Of a stretch of DNA of 26,109 nucleotides, positions 7,921 to 15,274 are shown piece after piece. Every line of letters starts with the position of its first letter. The stretch's first letter is position 1. The notes beneath the pieces are model-generated. The model saw only the letters and a list, made by a program, of their open reading frames with translations. It was not told the origin of the DNA and did no database searches. Source of the DNA: a virus; the IMG/VR virus record IMGVR_UViG_3300044637_000780, positions 1 to 26,109 of that record, one strand, 5' to 3'. The position numbers and the translations under genes are program-made.

Positions 7921-8403
7921 ATGAATAAAAAATTAAAAGAAATAATATGGTTAATAATTCTTTTAACCTTATTAACAATATCAGCGTTTAGTCAGAATCA
8001 ATTTTCTGATTATGTTAAACATATTGAAACACAAGAAGCACCTAAGTTAGATAAATTCATTAACGAGTGGATTGGTATTCCATATAAATTAGGTGGTAAA
8101 ACGAAGAAGGGTATTGACTGCTCCCAATTCACCAAAAGATTATACCGTGATGTCTATGGATTAGAATTAAAAGATGTTGCATATAAACAATGGTCACAAA
8201 CTAATAGAATACCCAAGACTAATTTAATTATTGGTGATATCGTATTCTTTAATAGTCGAATTAGTCCAAGTGGATGGCATTGTGGAATTTACATTGGTAA
8301 TGATAAATTTGTCCACGCAGCAAATAAAGCTGAGGGTGTTAAGATTAGTAGTTTAAGTGAACTAAAATATAAAAAATCATATAAAGGAGCGGGTAGATTA
8401 TGA
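7921..8403 (+). CDS. Secreted NlpC/P60 peptidoglycan hydrolase
   Basis: A 160-residue protein with a Sec signal peptide: MNKKLKEI, then a hydrophobic core (WLIILLTLLTIS), with probable cleavage near SAFSQ at residues 21-25. There is no lipobox Cys, so it is not a lipoprotein. The NlpC/P60 domain follows: C67 in GIDCSQF is the nucleophile, H120 in SGWHCGIYIG the base, and H132 in KFVHAAN the third polar residue. These enzymes cut D-Glu to meso-DAP links in the stem peptide. Export by the host Sec system would place it in the periplasm, so it could act in lysis or wall remodelling. It follows thyA by 3 bases and overlaps the next gene by 4. Confidence 0.92.
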   Translation: MNKKLKEIIWLIILLTLLTISAFSQNQFSDYVKHIETQEAPKLDKFINEWIGIPYKLGGKTKKGIDCSQFTKRLYRDVYGLELKDVAYKQWSQTNRIPKTNLIIGDIVFFNSRISPSGWHCGIYIGNDKFVHAANKAEGVKISSLSELKYKKSYKGAGRL

Positions 8404-8651
8404 TAACAAGAGAAAAAATATCGGAAATCAATCCTGACGCAATTCTATGGGACGAGTTAGACTTGGCCATTATCGGTTTTACACAGGAAGGTAGGGCAGT
8501 CTATGATATTAATAAACTGATATCCGAAACTCAAAGGATAAATGAGTTTACGTACGAAGATGCTTACGAATGGGTTGAATTCAACATACTAAACGCATAT
8601 GTTGGTGAATACACACCAATTCACATATATCCAATATACGAAGAAGATTAA
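8400..8651 (+). CDS. Conserved phage hypothetical protein
   Basis: An 83-residue acidic protein. The stretches AILWDELDLAIIGFTQEGRA and EWVEFNILNAYVGEYTPIHI match a small protein type I know from many large phages, with conserved D-E-L-D, G-R-A-V-Y-D and the PIHIYP end. No enzymatic motif is visible and the function is unknown. It starts with an ATGA overlap on the NlpC/P60 gene. Its stop codon overlaps the stop of a convergent 42-residue gene. Confidence 0.78.
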   Translation: MITREKISEINPDAILWDELDLAIIGFTQEGRAVYDINKLISETQRINEFTYEDAYEWVEFNILNAYVGEYTPIHIYPIYEED

Positions 8652-8776
8652 CGTCCTTGACCTTTGTATCTCTTTGGTTTTTGGTCTTTTGGACCATAAG
8701 ATTTACGTGCTTTACCCGTACTTTTCTTACCAAATGATACCTTCATTGATGTAGAACTTCCTTTAGACTTTGCCAT
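8648..8776 (-). CDS. 42-residue basic protein (convergent, missed by length filters)
   Basis: A leftward frame from ATG 8776-8774 to TAA at 8650-8648, 43 codons with the stop. It begins MAKSKGSSTSMKVSFGKK and ends RYKGQGR; the middle contains GKARKSYGPKDQKPK. About a third of residues are Lys or Arg and there are no acidic residues except one Asp, so it likely binds nucleic acid or is disordered. Small proteins with the KSYGPKDQKPKRYKGQG type of ending recur in large phages, which supports it as real. It fills a gap that would otherwise be empty, and its stop codon overlaps that of the plus-strand gene. Confidence 0.75.
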   Translation of the reverse strand: MAKSKGSSTSMKVSFGKKSTGKARKSYGPKDQKPKRYKGQGR

Positions 8777-8822
8777 ATATATAAAAGTTTTTAAATAAAT
8801 AGTGATATTCCAGTTTTTTTCC

Positions 8823-8830
8823 TATATTTG
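8823..8830 (+). promoter_or_regulatory. -7 element (TATATTTG) for the PcfJ-like gene
   Basis: A perfect TAnnTTTG -7 element sits 23 bases before ATG 8854. The -33 partner is weak; only a T-rich stretch lies near 8787-8792. The gap is divergent from the 42-residue gene at 8648-8776. Confidence 0.5.
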
Positions 8831-8853
8831 AATTCTACTAATAAAACATTCAT

Positions 8854-10740
8854 ATGAGAAAAGAAATTCTTGTTCAGAGGTACTCCTTCTCCGAAATTCA
8901 CCCATACAGGGATTATTCTAAATTATCCGAAAAACCTAAAAACAATGCATTTAATACCTTCAAAGTAGAAGATTGGGATTTCGACAAGGAATCTACGGAG
9001 AATATATTCAAACGTTCATACGGTTGGTACACACTTGAACTTGAGAATAGGGTGGAAATGAGAAAAAAGAATACTAAGTTTTTTTATTCTCCCGAACCTA
9101 CTGGTGTTAATGTACGGTTAAATGGATACTTCAAAAAAGATGGTGCATATTACACGAAAAATGATAGACAAATAAAACGGCACTTCGGTAGAGCATTTAG
9201 TTCTATTGAAACATATTATTACGAAAGGTCAATAGTACAAAACGGAGATAAAATAACAATTAAATTGTATTCCCAAACAAAGAAACGATTTGTAAATTGT
9301 AAGTACTTTAAAAAAGCAACGACCATCAATGGAATTTGTTTAAACTTAAAGACAGGTGATATCACAACATTTGAGAAGGCTTACAATTCAAACACAATGA
9401 AAGCCAGAAAGAATACTTTTGGTAATTTGTGGATGTCATTAGATTCTTTATTAACTCATTTTGGTAGTAGGGTAGACAAGTTTATCACCAATAACGATTT
9501 TAAAAGTTCAATAAAGATACAAGAAGAACTATCTGAAGAATTTAGTGATAAGGTTTTTTTTGAAACATTATATCATTTCTTTAATACCTTCCAAAACCAT
9601 AAAACAATAGAACCAAATTATGGTGTGAAAAAAGATTCTAACCAATGGATATATAACAATTTAATCGACTTGTTCGTGATGATTAAAGGTATCAAAACAC
9701 CTGATAACTACAGAAATTTAATTACGTTTTGTTACCCAACAAAACCCTTTCTTAAAAAGAACGATAATAAATTAGTTGCGGCAATATTAGATAGATTAGG
9801 AATTAAATCTAAACAAACAATTAAACTTCTACATAAAAATCCTGATATCGATATTATAAGTCTATTCAGATTAAAAAGATATTTCGGTGAGGAGATGTTC
9901 AAGTACCTATCAAATATTAATGTTGATATTTTTTGTAAAGATATGTCGGATAAGACTATTTCACCTTACACTAATAATTTCTACAAAGAAAAGGTCACAT
10001 ACGATAACACGTTTTATTTAAACGATACCGAGAAATATAATCTAATTAAATTATTTAATGAGTACGCAACGGTAAATGAAAACAATCATCGAATGGATAC
10101 CGTTTTAAACAGTCAATTAAATCAGATTGATGACCATTTTTTAATGATTAAAAAGTTGAGGGATTATTATCCTGATATGATGTTGAGAGCTAAGAATTGG
10201 CAAGAGTTTCATAATGAACACTTAGAGTTATCACGTCTCGATAGATTGATAAAAAAGGGTAGTGTGATTGAGTACGTGTTTGATGAGAAACTAATCTCAA
10301 TGATTGAAGAACCAATTAAAGTTTGGGAATTAGATGGTATCTACCCAAGTATGGAAAAATATAGAATGTACTATCCTGTATTATTGAAACAGGAAATGGA
10401 ATATTCTGAGGAGGGTTCACATATGCATCATTGTGTTGCGTCATATTCAAATAAAGAAATATCTATAATTGTATCATTAAGAGCCGACAGTGTAATTGGT
10501 AGTGAAAGAGTTACTAATGAGTTCGATGTTAGAGATAAGACTTGTACACAATCAAGATATTTCTGTAATCAATCACCACCAGAACACTTTGAGGACGCAT
10601 TGAATGCACTAAAAAGAAGAATAGGGAAATATAAGTATCCAATCAAATCAATCGAAAAAAGAGTTATCCCATTAACTATCAATGGTATAGATGTTACAAA
10701 GACAACACTTCCTACTGATGATGTGTTAGGATTATTTTAA
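8854..10740 (+). CDS. PcfJ-like protein, first of a tandem pair
   Basis: A 628-residue soluble protein. The C-terminal region (about 490-620) has the PcfJ-like layout: a Glu-Pro element (IEEPIKVWEL), then E520-G-S-H-M-H-H-C-V528 around a His-Cys, a strand repeat with Arg (IVSLRADSVIGSERVTNEF), and TQSRYFCNQSPP before a final helix. The N-terminal part is rich in Tyr and Lys and unrecognised. A helical middle section carries KNDNKLVAAILDRLGIKSKQ near residue 310, also seen in the next gene. PcfJ-type proteins occur on conjugative plasmids and in phages, with no established biochemical role. It has its own -7 promoter element and is followed 38 bases later by a paralogue. Confidence 0.8.
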   Translation: MRKEILVQRYSFSEIHPYRDYSKLSEKPKNNAFNTFKVEDWDFDKESTENIFKRSYGWYTLELENRVEMRKKNTKFFYSPEPTGVNVRLNGYFKKDGAYYTKNDRQIKRHFGRAFSSIETYYYERSIVQNGDKITIKLYSQTKKRFVNCKYFKKATTINGICLNLKTGDITTFEKAYNSNTMKARKNTFGNLWMSLDSLLTHFGSRVDKFITNNDFKSSIKIQEELSEEFSDKVFFETLYHFFNTFQNHKTIEPNYGVKKDSNQWIYNNLIDLFVMIKGIKTPDNYRNLITFCYPTKPFLKKNDNKLVAAILDRLGIKSKQTIKLLHKNPDIDIISLFRLKRYFGEEMFKYLSNINVDIFCKDMSDKTISPYTNNFYKEKVTYDNTFYLNDTEKYNLIKLFNEYATVNENNHRMDTVLNSQLNQIDDHFLMIKKLRDYYPDMMLRAKNWQEFHNEHLELSRLDRLIKKGSVIEYVFDEKLISMIEEPIKVWELDGIYPSMEKYRMYYPVLLKQEMEYSEEGSHMHHCVASYSNKEISIIVSLRADSVIGSERVTNEFDVRDKTCTQSRYFCNQSPPEHFEDALNALKRRIGKYKYPIKSIEKRVIPLTINGIDVTKTTLPTDDVLGLF

Positions 10741-10779
10741 CTACACAATGTAAATGTTATTGTCTACATTTTATGTAGA
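10741..10779 (+). promoter_or_regulatory. Hairpin ending at the start codon of the second PcfJ-like gene
   Basis: TCTACAT (10763-10769), a TTT loop, and ATGTAGA (10773-10779) form a perfect 7-bp inverted repeat whose last base is the A of the ATG. An earlier ATGTA at 10748-10752 could pair with the same TACAT, giving two exclusive structures. This could limit ribosome access or serve as a protein-binding operator. Confidence 0.4.
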
Positions 10780-12176
10780 TGATAACACACGAACATTATT
10801 TTCAAGAAAAGGTAGAGAGAAATAAACAATCAAGTTCAACTTGTGAATTAAGACTCGGTTCTGATGATACCACATTAGTTTACTATGCGGACTTCTACAT
10901 TAACTACACCAGACTCGGTGATGGTAATAAATTAAGGTTTTGTCACGAATTAATAATCAATAAGGTAACAGGTGATATACAGGTAACTTATAGATTACAA
11001 AATGACCGCATAAAGAATGGTGAGGCTGTTAAATCAGTTTTAACAGTAAAAAAGAACAACTTCGATAAGTTGTGTGATTTAGTTGATAGGGGATTTTACT
11101 ATGGTGAGAAAAGATTAAACTATTGGGGAGTCAAGTACAAAAGAATTACCGAGACCATCTTTACACATATTAAAAATGAATTACTATTAAATGTAGATGA
11201 TGAATTCATTAAGAACAAAACTTACGATGAGAAAACCAAAATCAATCCTTTATTTGATTTGATTGTTGATTTTCATTTACACAAAAAGGGAATTAAATTT
11301 CACGATAATGTTTATCTAAACATTATGGATGAGTACCCAAAAAAGAAATATCTTAAATTAAACGACAACAAGTTTTTACCGGCAGTATTAGATTCATACG
11401 GCATTAAATCAAAGTACTTGGTGGGAGCGTTATCCTCAAACAAATATGGTAAAGTTAATATCAAATGTCTAAGTTTTCTTTGTAAATTGTTTGGTGACAA
11501 CTATATTGAATACATCAAACGATTTGATTGGTGGTCAGTATGTAATGTTCAAAATACACCAAGAAAAACATTCGTATGTAAGAATGATGCGGAAAAGGAA
11601 TCAGTAACAAAGGTTCTTGAGAAATGGATGTCAGATGATGATAGATTAGAAAGTCCCTTCAACGTTATTTACGATTTGTTTACCCTCAGACATTACTTAG
11701 AGGAAAGAGGATATGAATTAAAAATCAGGTTGAAGAAACCTGATGATATTGATTACTTAATAAGTGAATGGTCCTTACTTAAAAAACATTTGTCTCTTGG
11801 ATATAAATTAAAATATAATATACCAGATGATGTTGTTAACGCAATTGAAGAACCGATTGTTCTTGGTGATAATGTTTACATACCAAAAGTAATTTTATCT
11901 GAAGATGATTTTATTCTCGAAGGAACATTGATGAAGAACTGTATGTCCAAACAATTTTTTCACGGAGCATTATACATTTACGTTGCATTATCATATGGTA
12001 GAAAAAGAATTAATTTACAATATCGAAGAGGTTCATTCGTACAAGCATATGGAAAAGCAAATACACCGGTCAACAAAGAAATATTCGATGATGCAATGGT
12101 AATTTTATGTGAACGTTTGAAAGAATATCCATATTTGGTGTGGAAAAAAGAGAAATACGAAATCATAACTAATTGA
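10779..12176 (+). CDS. Divergent PcfJ-like paralogue, second of the pair
   Basis: A 465-residue soluble protein that parallels its upstream neighbour. LNDNKFLPAVLDSYGIKSKY near residue 205 matches the KNDNK...AAILDRLGIKSK of the first. The C-terminal region starts IEEPIVLGDN and has E381-G-T-L-M-K-N-C-M389, where the first protein has EGSHMHHCV, then YVALSYGRKRINLQYRRGSF and FVQAYGKAN. The His before the Cys is replaced by Asn, and the N-terminus is about 160 residues shorter. It looks like an old duplication that has diverged, possibly with loss or change of an active site. Spacing of 38 bases with a hairpin at the start codon suggests separate translational control. Confidence 0.72.
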   Translation: MITHEHYFQEKVERNKQSSSTCELRLGSDDTTLVYYADFYINYTRLGDGNKLRFCHELIINKVTGDIQVTYRLQNDRIKNGEAVKSVLTVKKNNFDKLCDLVDRGFYYGEKRLNYWGVKYKRITETIFTHIKNELLLNVDDEFIKNKTYDEKTKINPLFDLIVDFHLHKKGIKFHDNVYLNIMDEYPKKKYLKLNDNKFLPAVLDSYGIKSKYLVGALSSNKYGKVNIKCLSFLCKLFGDNYIEYIKRFDWWSVCNVQNTPRKTFVCKNDAEKESVTKVLEKWMSDDDRLESPFNVIYDLFTLRHYLEERGYELKIRLKKPDDIDYLISEWSLLKKHLSLGYKLKYNIPDDVVNAIEEPIVLGDNVYIPKVILSEDDFILEGTLMKNCMSKQFFHGALYIYVALSYGRKRINLQYRRGSFVQAYGKANTPVNKEIFDDAMVILCERLKEYPYLVWKKEKYEIITN

Positions 12177-12244
12177 TTTATAGTTAGTTATATGATATAT
12201 TAAAAAAGATTTCAAAAAAATTTTCAATTTTATTTTTTTATTGT

Positions 12245-12252
12245 TAGATTTG
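12245..12252 (+). promoter_or_regulatory. -7 element (TAGATTTG) for the cytosine methyltransferase
   Basis: A perfect TAnnTTTG lies 20 bases before ATG 12273 within a 96-base AT-rich gap. The -33 region has TTTTC at 12221-12225 instead of TTTG, so the upstream half is weak. The rest of the gap (12177-12244) holds an AT-only 8-bp inverted repeat around the previous stop and A/T runs, with no gene. Confidence 0.5.
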
Positions 12253-12272
12253 TTTAACTAAACTATAACACA

Positions 12273-13226
12273 ATGAAATACCTATCTGTTTGTAGTGGAA
12301 TCGAAGCTGCAACTGTTGCTTGGTCACCACTTGGTTGGGAATGTAAGGGTGTATGTGACTTTGCAAAGTTCCCACAACAAGTTCTATCACATCACTACCC
12401 AAACACACCTTTATTTACTGACATTACTAAACTCAACACGAATGAAACGTACAAAAAAACAAAATTCGACTTATTGGTCGGAGGAACGCCTTGTCAATCT
12501 TTTTCCGATGCAGGACTCAACAAAGGAATGGATGATATCCGTGGTCAAATCGCCCTTAGCTATGGACAAATTCTTAAAGAAAAACGACCTAAGTGGTTCA
12601 TTTGGGAAAATGTCGAAGGCGTTTTTAAAAGTCAACACAAAAAAGCCTTATGTCAAATCATCTCCTCTTTCACAGGAGTTGACTTCAGACCTGAACAAAT
12701 CGAAAAACAAGGGGTTGTCCAAGGGGAAAATTACTCAATCGCTTATAGGGTTTTCGACTCGCAATACTTCGGAGTTCCCCAACGACGCAAAAGAATCTAT
12801 ATTGTCGGATATCGTGGAAAAGACTGGAGAGTCCCATTCTCAGTATTATTTGAAGAAGGATGTTTTGAAAGCGTTGAAGAAAAGAATAAACTCAAGAGGG
12901 ATGAGTACACCAAAAATATTCTCGGACAAATTAAACTCGCTGGTACGGTAACCAAATCCTACGCAAGAACATTGGTTGATGGGTTTGGAAAAGTATCCAC
13001 CTCAAACTATTGGGTAGACAATAATGGTATCAGAACATTTACCGAAAGAGAACTAGAAAGATTACAAGGGTTTCCTGATGGTTATTTAGATTTTGAAATC
13101 AACGGGAAAAAACCAAGTTATTCTAATGTAAAAGGTGCTGTGGGTAATTCAATGACAGTTAATGTTATGTATTGGATTGGTCAAAGAATAAATTTTATTC
13201 ACAATTATTTGGAATCTTCAAAATAA
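12273..13226 (+). CDS. dcm: DNA (cytosine-5) methyltransferase
   Basis: A complete 317-residue C5-cytosine methyltransferase. Motif I is CSGIEAATVAW (7-17), motif IV GGTPCQSFS with catalytic C74, motif VI WENVEG (E112-N113-V114), motif VIII QRRKRIYIVG (169-178), motif IX RTFTERELERLQGFPDGY, and motif X G290-N-S-M-T. The target recognition domain is the short region at about 180-250. It methylates C5 of cytosine in a site that cannot be read here. No cognate restriction enzyme is adjacent, so an orphan enzyme protecting phage DNA is likely. Three 60-base lines I counted in the first two thirds average about 43% G+C, against 30% in one line counted in the PcfJ-like gene, which suggests recent acquisition. 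Confidence 0.96.
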   Translation: MKYLSVCSGIEAATVAWSPLGWECKGVCDFAKFPQQVLSHHYPNTPLFTDITKLNTNETYKKTKFDLLVGGTPCQSFSDAGLNKGMDDIRGQIALSYGQILKEKRPKWFIWENVEGVFKSQHKKALCQIISSFTGVDFRPEQIEKQGVVQGENYSIAYRVFDSQYFGVPQRRKRIYIVGYRGKDWRVPFSVLFEEGCFESVEEKNKLKRDEYTKNILGQIKLAGTVTKSYARTLVDGFGKVSTSNYWVDNNGIRTFTERELERLQGFPDGYLDFEINGKKPSYSNVKGAVGNSMTVNVMYWIGQRINFIHNYLESSK

Positions 13227-13239
13227 TTTAATATATTTT
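13208..13239 (+). promoter_or_regulatory. Bacteroidota-type promoter with near-zero leader
   Basis: TTTG (13208-13211), 20 bases, then TATATTTT (13232-13239), one mismatch from TAnnTTTG. ATG 13244 lies only 4 bases after the element, at about the expected transcript start, so the message may be leaderless. The -33 half lies inside the end of the methyltransferase gene. Confidence 0.5.
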
Positions 13240-13243
13240 TATT

Positions 13244-13510
13244 ATGAAAGCACTTACTTACGACCAAAGAACTCTTAACAAAGTATATGCAGAGTTAAGA
13301 AACAAAAAAGAAGACCTTAAAAGACAAGCGTTAGGTTTTCGTAAAGAATCTTTAAGATATCTTAAACTTGGAGATAACGAAAACTTCCAACTATCAAGTG
13401 AAGTTTCACTTGGTCTCGGAATGGCAGTCAATGAGGTTGATGAGATAATTTATACATTGAAGAAAAGTTTTAAAAAGAAAACAAATGCAACCAAAAGAAT
13501 CAAAAAGTAA
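13244..13510 (+). CDS. Hypothetical 88-residue helical basic protein
   Basis: An all-helical, Lys-rich protein (MKALTYDQRTLNKVYAELRN...) ending in KKKTNATKRIKK. No catalytic motif is seen. The middle, LGLGMAVNEVDEIIYTLKK, looks like a dimerising helix. It is the first gene of a packed string and overlaps the next small gene by 26 bases. I do not recognise the family. Confidence 0.68.
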   Translation: MKALTYDQRTLNKVYAELRNKKEDLKRQALGFRKESLRYLKLGDNENFQLSSEVSLGLGMAVNEVDEIIYTLKKSFKKKTNATKRIKK

Positions 13511-13646
13511 TTCACATTTTTGGATTAGTTTAGTCAAGAGTGTGTTAAGACTGACAGCTTGTTGGTTTTTATTTAACGAACAATTTGGCAACACTGCAAT
13601 ACTATTAGGGTTAGCGGAGTTATTAGGAATTGTTGAAGAATTGTAA
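13485..13646 (+). CDS. 53-residue membrane protein (missed by length filters)
   Basis: ATG 13485 to TAA 13644-13646. A polar start (MQPKESKSNSHFW) leads into a helix with a Lys and an Arg (SLVKSVLRLTACWFLF) and then NTAILLGLAELLGIVEEL. The ending AELLGIVEEL and the K-S-x-x-R turn recur in small membrane proteins of large phages, which supports this as a gene. It fills the otherwise empty gap between 13510 and 13658. Its function is unknown. Confidence 0.75.
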   Translation: MQPKESKSNSHFWISLVKSVLRLTACWFLFNEQFGNTAILLGLAELLGIVEEL

Positions 13647-13657
13647 AAACAAATAGT

Positions 13658-13849
13658 ATGATAGAATTTATTAAAAATAATCAAAAGAACATCACTATGG
13701 GTGGTGCAATTGCTTTATTGGTTATCTGCTTCTTCCAACAAAAAGAGTTAGCAAAATTAAGAGCTGAAAAAAATGTTAACATTGTTAAAGAAGTCGAATT
13801 AAAGAAAGCAGACTCATTAAAAACCATTCTAATAGAAGGAAAAAAATAA
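13658..13849 (+). CDS. Small single-span membrane protein
   Basis: A 63-residue protein with a membrane helix at about residues 14-27 (MGGAIALLVICFFQQ) followed by a charged helical tail (KELAKLRAEKNVNIVKEVEL) and ADSLKTILIEGKK. The topology resembles the other membrane-anchored coiled-coil proteins at 6474 and 18778, though it is shorter. It starts 11 bases after the previous stop. Confidence 0.65.
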   Translation: MIEFIKNNQKNITMGGAIALLVICFFQQKELAKLRAEKNVNIVKEVELKKADSLKTILIEGKK

Positions 13850-13853
13850 TATT

Positions 13854-14135
13854 ATGCCAGAATTTAGTACAGAAATTGACATCGACCCAAGTGAGTTTAT
13901 CGACGCTTGTAGTAAAAGTGAAAGAGATAGACTAATTGAGATATTAGAAGAAGATGGATACATCCAATCCTCTACAGAAACCACAGGTAAGAACAATGGT
14001 GTTCGTAGACCAAATGTTAACGACCAAAGATTTTGGGATAGTCTTAATAAGTTAGCTAAGTGTAGAGATTTACTTTCAATTGAAGAAGAAAACTTCATCA
14101 ATAACTTGGGAGATAAATTCAAACATTTACGTTAA
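13854..14135 (+). CDS. Conserved phage hypothetical protein
   Basis: A 93-residue acidic protein. The opening EIDIDPSEFIDACSKSERDR leads to LIEILEEDGYI, a helix-rich pattern I associate with small proteins of large phages. The middle (residues 37-55) is polar and likely a linker, followed by two more helices. No enzymatic motif is seen. The stop overlaps the next ATG by one base, so it is coupled to the nuclease-like gene. Confidence 0.7.
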   Translation: MPEFSTEIDIDPSEFIDACSKSERDRLIEILEEDGYIQSSTETTGKNNGVRRPNVNDQRFWDSLNKLAKCRDLLSIEEENFINNLGDKFKHLR

Positions 14136-14554
14136 TGTTATCAGTTGAAAAGAAAAGACTTCTTATCAATTTAAACGAAGAAACACTTTTTAATCTTCTT
14201 AAAACTAAGTTGATTCCTGATTTGGAAAAGACTGACCAGTATAATCCGACGGATGCGTTTAGTACTTGTAGAAAAAAAGTCTATGAGTTGAAATGTAGAC
14301 GAGCGGATTATTCTGATTTATTGATAGAAAAAATAAAATGGGATTCTCTTATTCAAAAAGGGTCCGTATATTATATCAATTCGACACCTCAAGGTATTTT
14401 TTCATTTAATCTAAAAAAGATTAAAGAACCTGAATGGGTTGTTGGTATGATGCCAAAAACAACTGAGTTTGAGAATACAAATAAGATACCAAAAGTCGTG
14501 GGGTATCTTGACATATATAAGGATGGTAACGACATCACAAATTTACTTATATAA
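14135..14554 (+). CDS. PD-(D/E)XK nuclease-like protein
   Basis: A 139-residue protein with the minimal core of the PD-(D/E)XK fold: P38-T-D40 at the start of a strand, then E51-L-K53 in VYELKCRRADYSD, followed by a helix (LLIEKIKWDSLI) and a strand pair (VYYINSTPQGIFSFNL). This order is that of Holliday-junction resolvases, small endonucleases and repair nucleases. The spacing of Asp to ELK is right, and the helix with Glu and Lys after it is a common phage form. It could cut phage or host DNA. The call is by motif, not homology; a non-catalytic phage protein of similar layout is possible. It abuts its neighbours by single-base overlaps. Confidence 0.6.
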   Translation: MLSVEKKRLLINLNEETLFNLLKTKLIPDLEKTDQYNPTDAFSTCRKKVYELKCRRADYSDLLIEKIKWDSLIQKGSVYYINSTPQGIFSFNLKKIKEPEWVVGMMPKTTEFENTNKIPKVVGYLDIYKDGNDITNLLI

Positions 14555-15231
14555 TGAAAATTAAACATCCTTTACTCAAAGGGAAAGTTAAAGAAATAAA
14601 ACCAAGAATTTATTGTGTATTGATTGATGACGACTATGACAGAGCAATGTTATTTTGCCGTTATCAAGAATTTTATGAATCTCCTTACAAAGAATTTAGA
14701 GGTAAAAAATTCAGTTGGATGGAGTATATGAGATTCTATAAAAGTGCTTGGAAGAAGAGGGTGTTCACATATCCTGAAGATTGGTCTGGTTATAATATTC
14801 CAAGTAATGTAGTTGAAAAGGGAGTTGATACTTTTTATAAAGAAACTGAGTACGACCACATTATGAATGACATTTATTTCTATTGTTCAAATGATTCAAT
14901 GGAAAAGAATAGTGGAACAAGATGTGATTGGTATTTGATTGGTGCTAGTAGTAAAGACCTAAAAACTTTAGACCACGAAATCGCACACGGATTATACCAC
15001 ACCAACAAAGAGTATAAGAAATCGGTCAATAAACTTATTAATAACATAAAACCATCTCACTACGAAAAGTTAAAAAAGAAATTAACGAAGATGGGATATG
15101 TGGATGATAAGAAGATTATTGATGATGAGATTAATGCGTTTATGTCAACCGGTTTATACAACGGATTAGACACCAAAGAATTAAAAAAGTACGAAAAAGA
15201 ATTTATTAGAAATTTTAAAAAATTCTTATAA
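14554..15231 (+). CDS. HExxH zincin-like protein
   Basis: A 225-residue soluble protein. The helix LDHEIAHGLYHTNKEYK supplies H141-E142-x-x-H145, the zinc and catalytic residues of zincin metallopeptidases, with another His at 149. Further along, IIDDEINAFMSTGL has E192 in the place where gluzincins carry their third ligand. The N-terminal 120 residues are unrecognised and rich in aromatic and charged residues. There is no signal peptide, so the substrate would be cytoplasmic or a phage protein. It is coupled by a one-base overlap to the nuclease-like gene. Activity is inferred from the motif only. Confidence 0.65.
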   Translation: MKIKHPLLKGKVKEIKPRIYCVLIDDDYDRAMLFCRYQEFYESPYKEFRGKKFSWMEYMRFYKSAWKKRVFTYPEDWSGYNIPSNVVEKGVDTFYKETEYDHIMNDIYFYCSNDSMEKNSGTRCDWYLIGASSKDLKTLDHEIAHGLYHTNKEYKKSVNKLINNIKPSHYEKLKKKLTKMGYVDDKKIIDDEINAFMSTGLYNGLDTKELKKYEKEFIRNFKKFL

Positions 15232-15274
15232 AAATACAAATTTCGTTATATATATGTAATGTAAAAAGACATAT

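Noticed and set aside
12165-12191. ATAACTAA/TTAGTTAT inverted repeat as a terminator
   Set aside because: The 8-bp stem has only one G-C pair, has an 11-base loop, spans the stop codon, and is not followed by a T-tract; too weak to call.
12295-12951. 218-codon open frame inside the cytosine methyltransferase gene
   Set aside because: It lies wholly within a gene with all methyltransferase motifs, has no recognisable domain, and long alternative frames are expected where G+C is raised.
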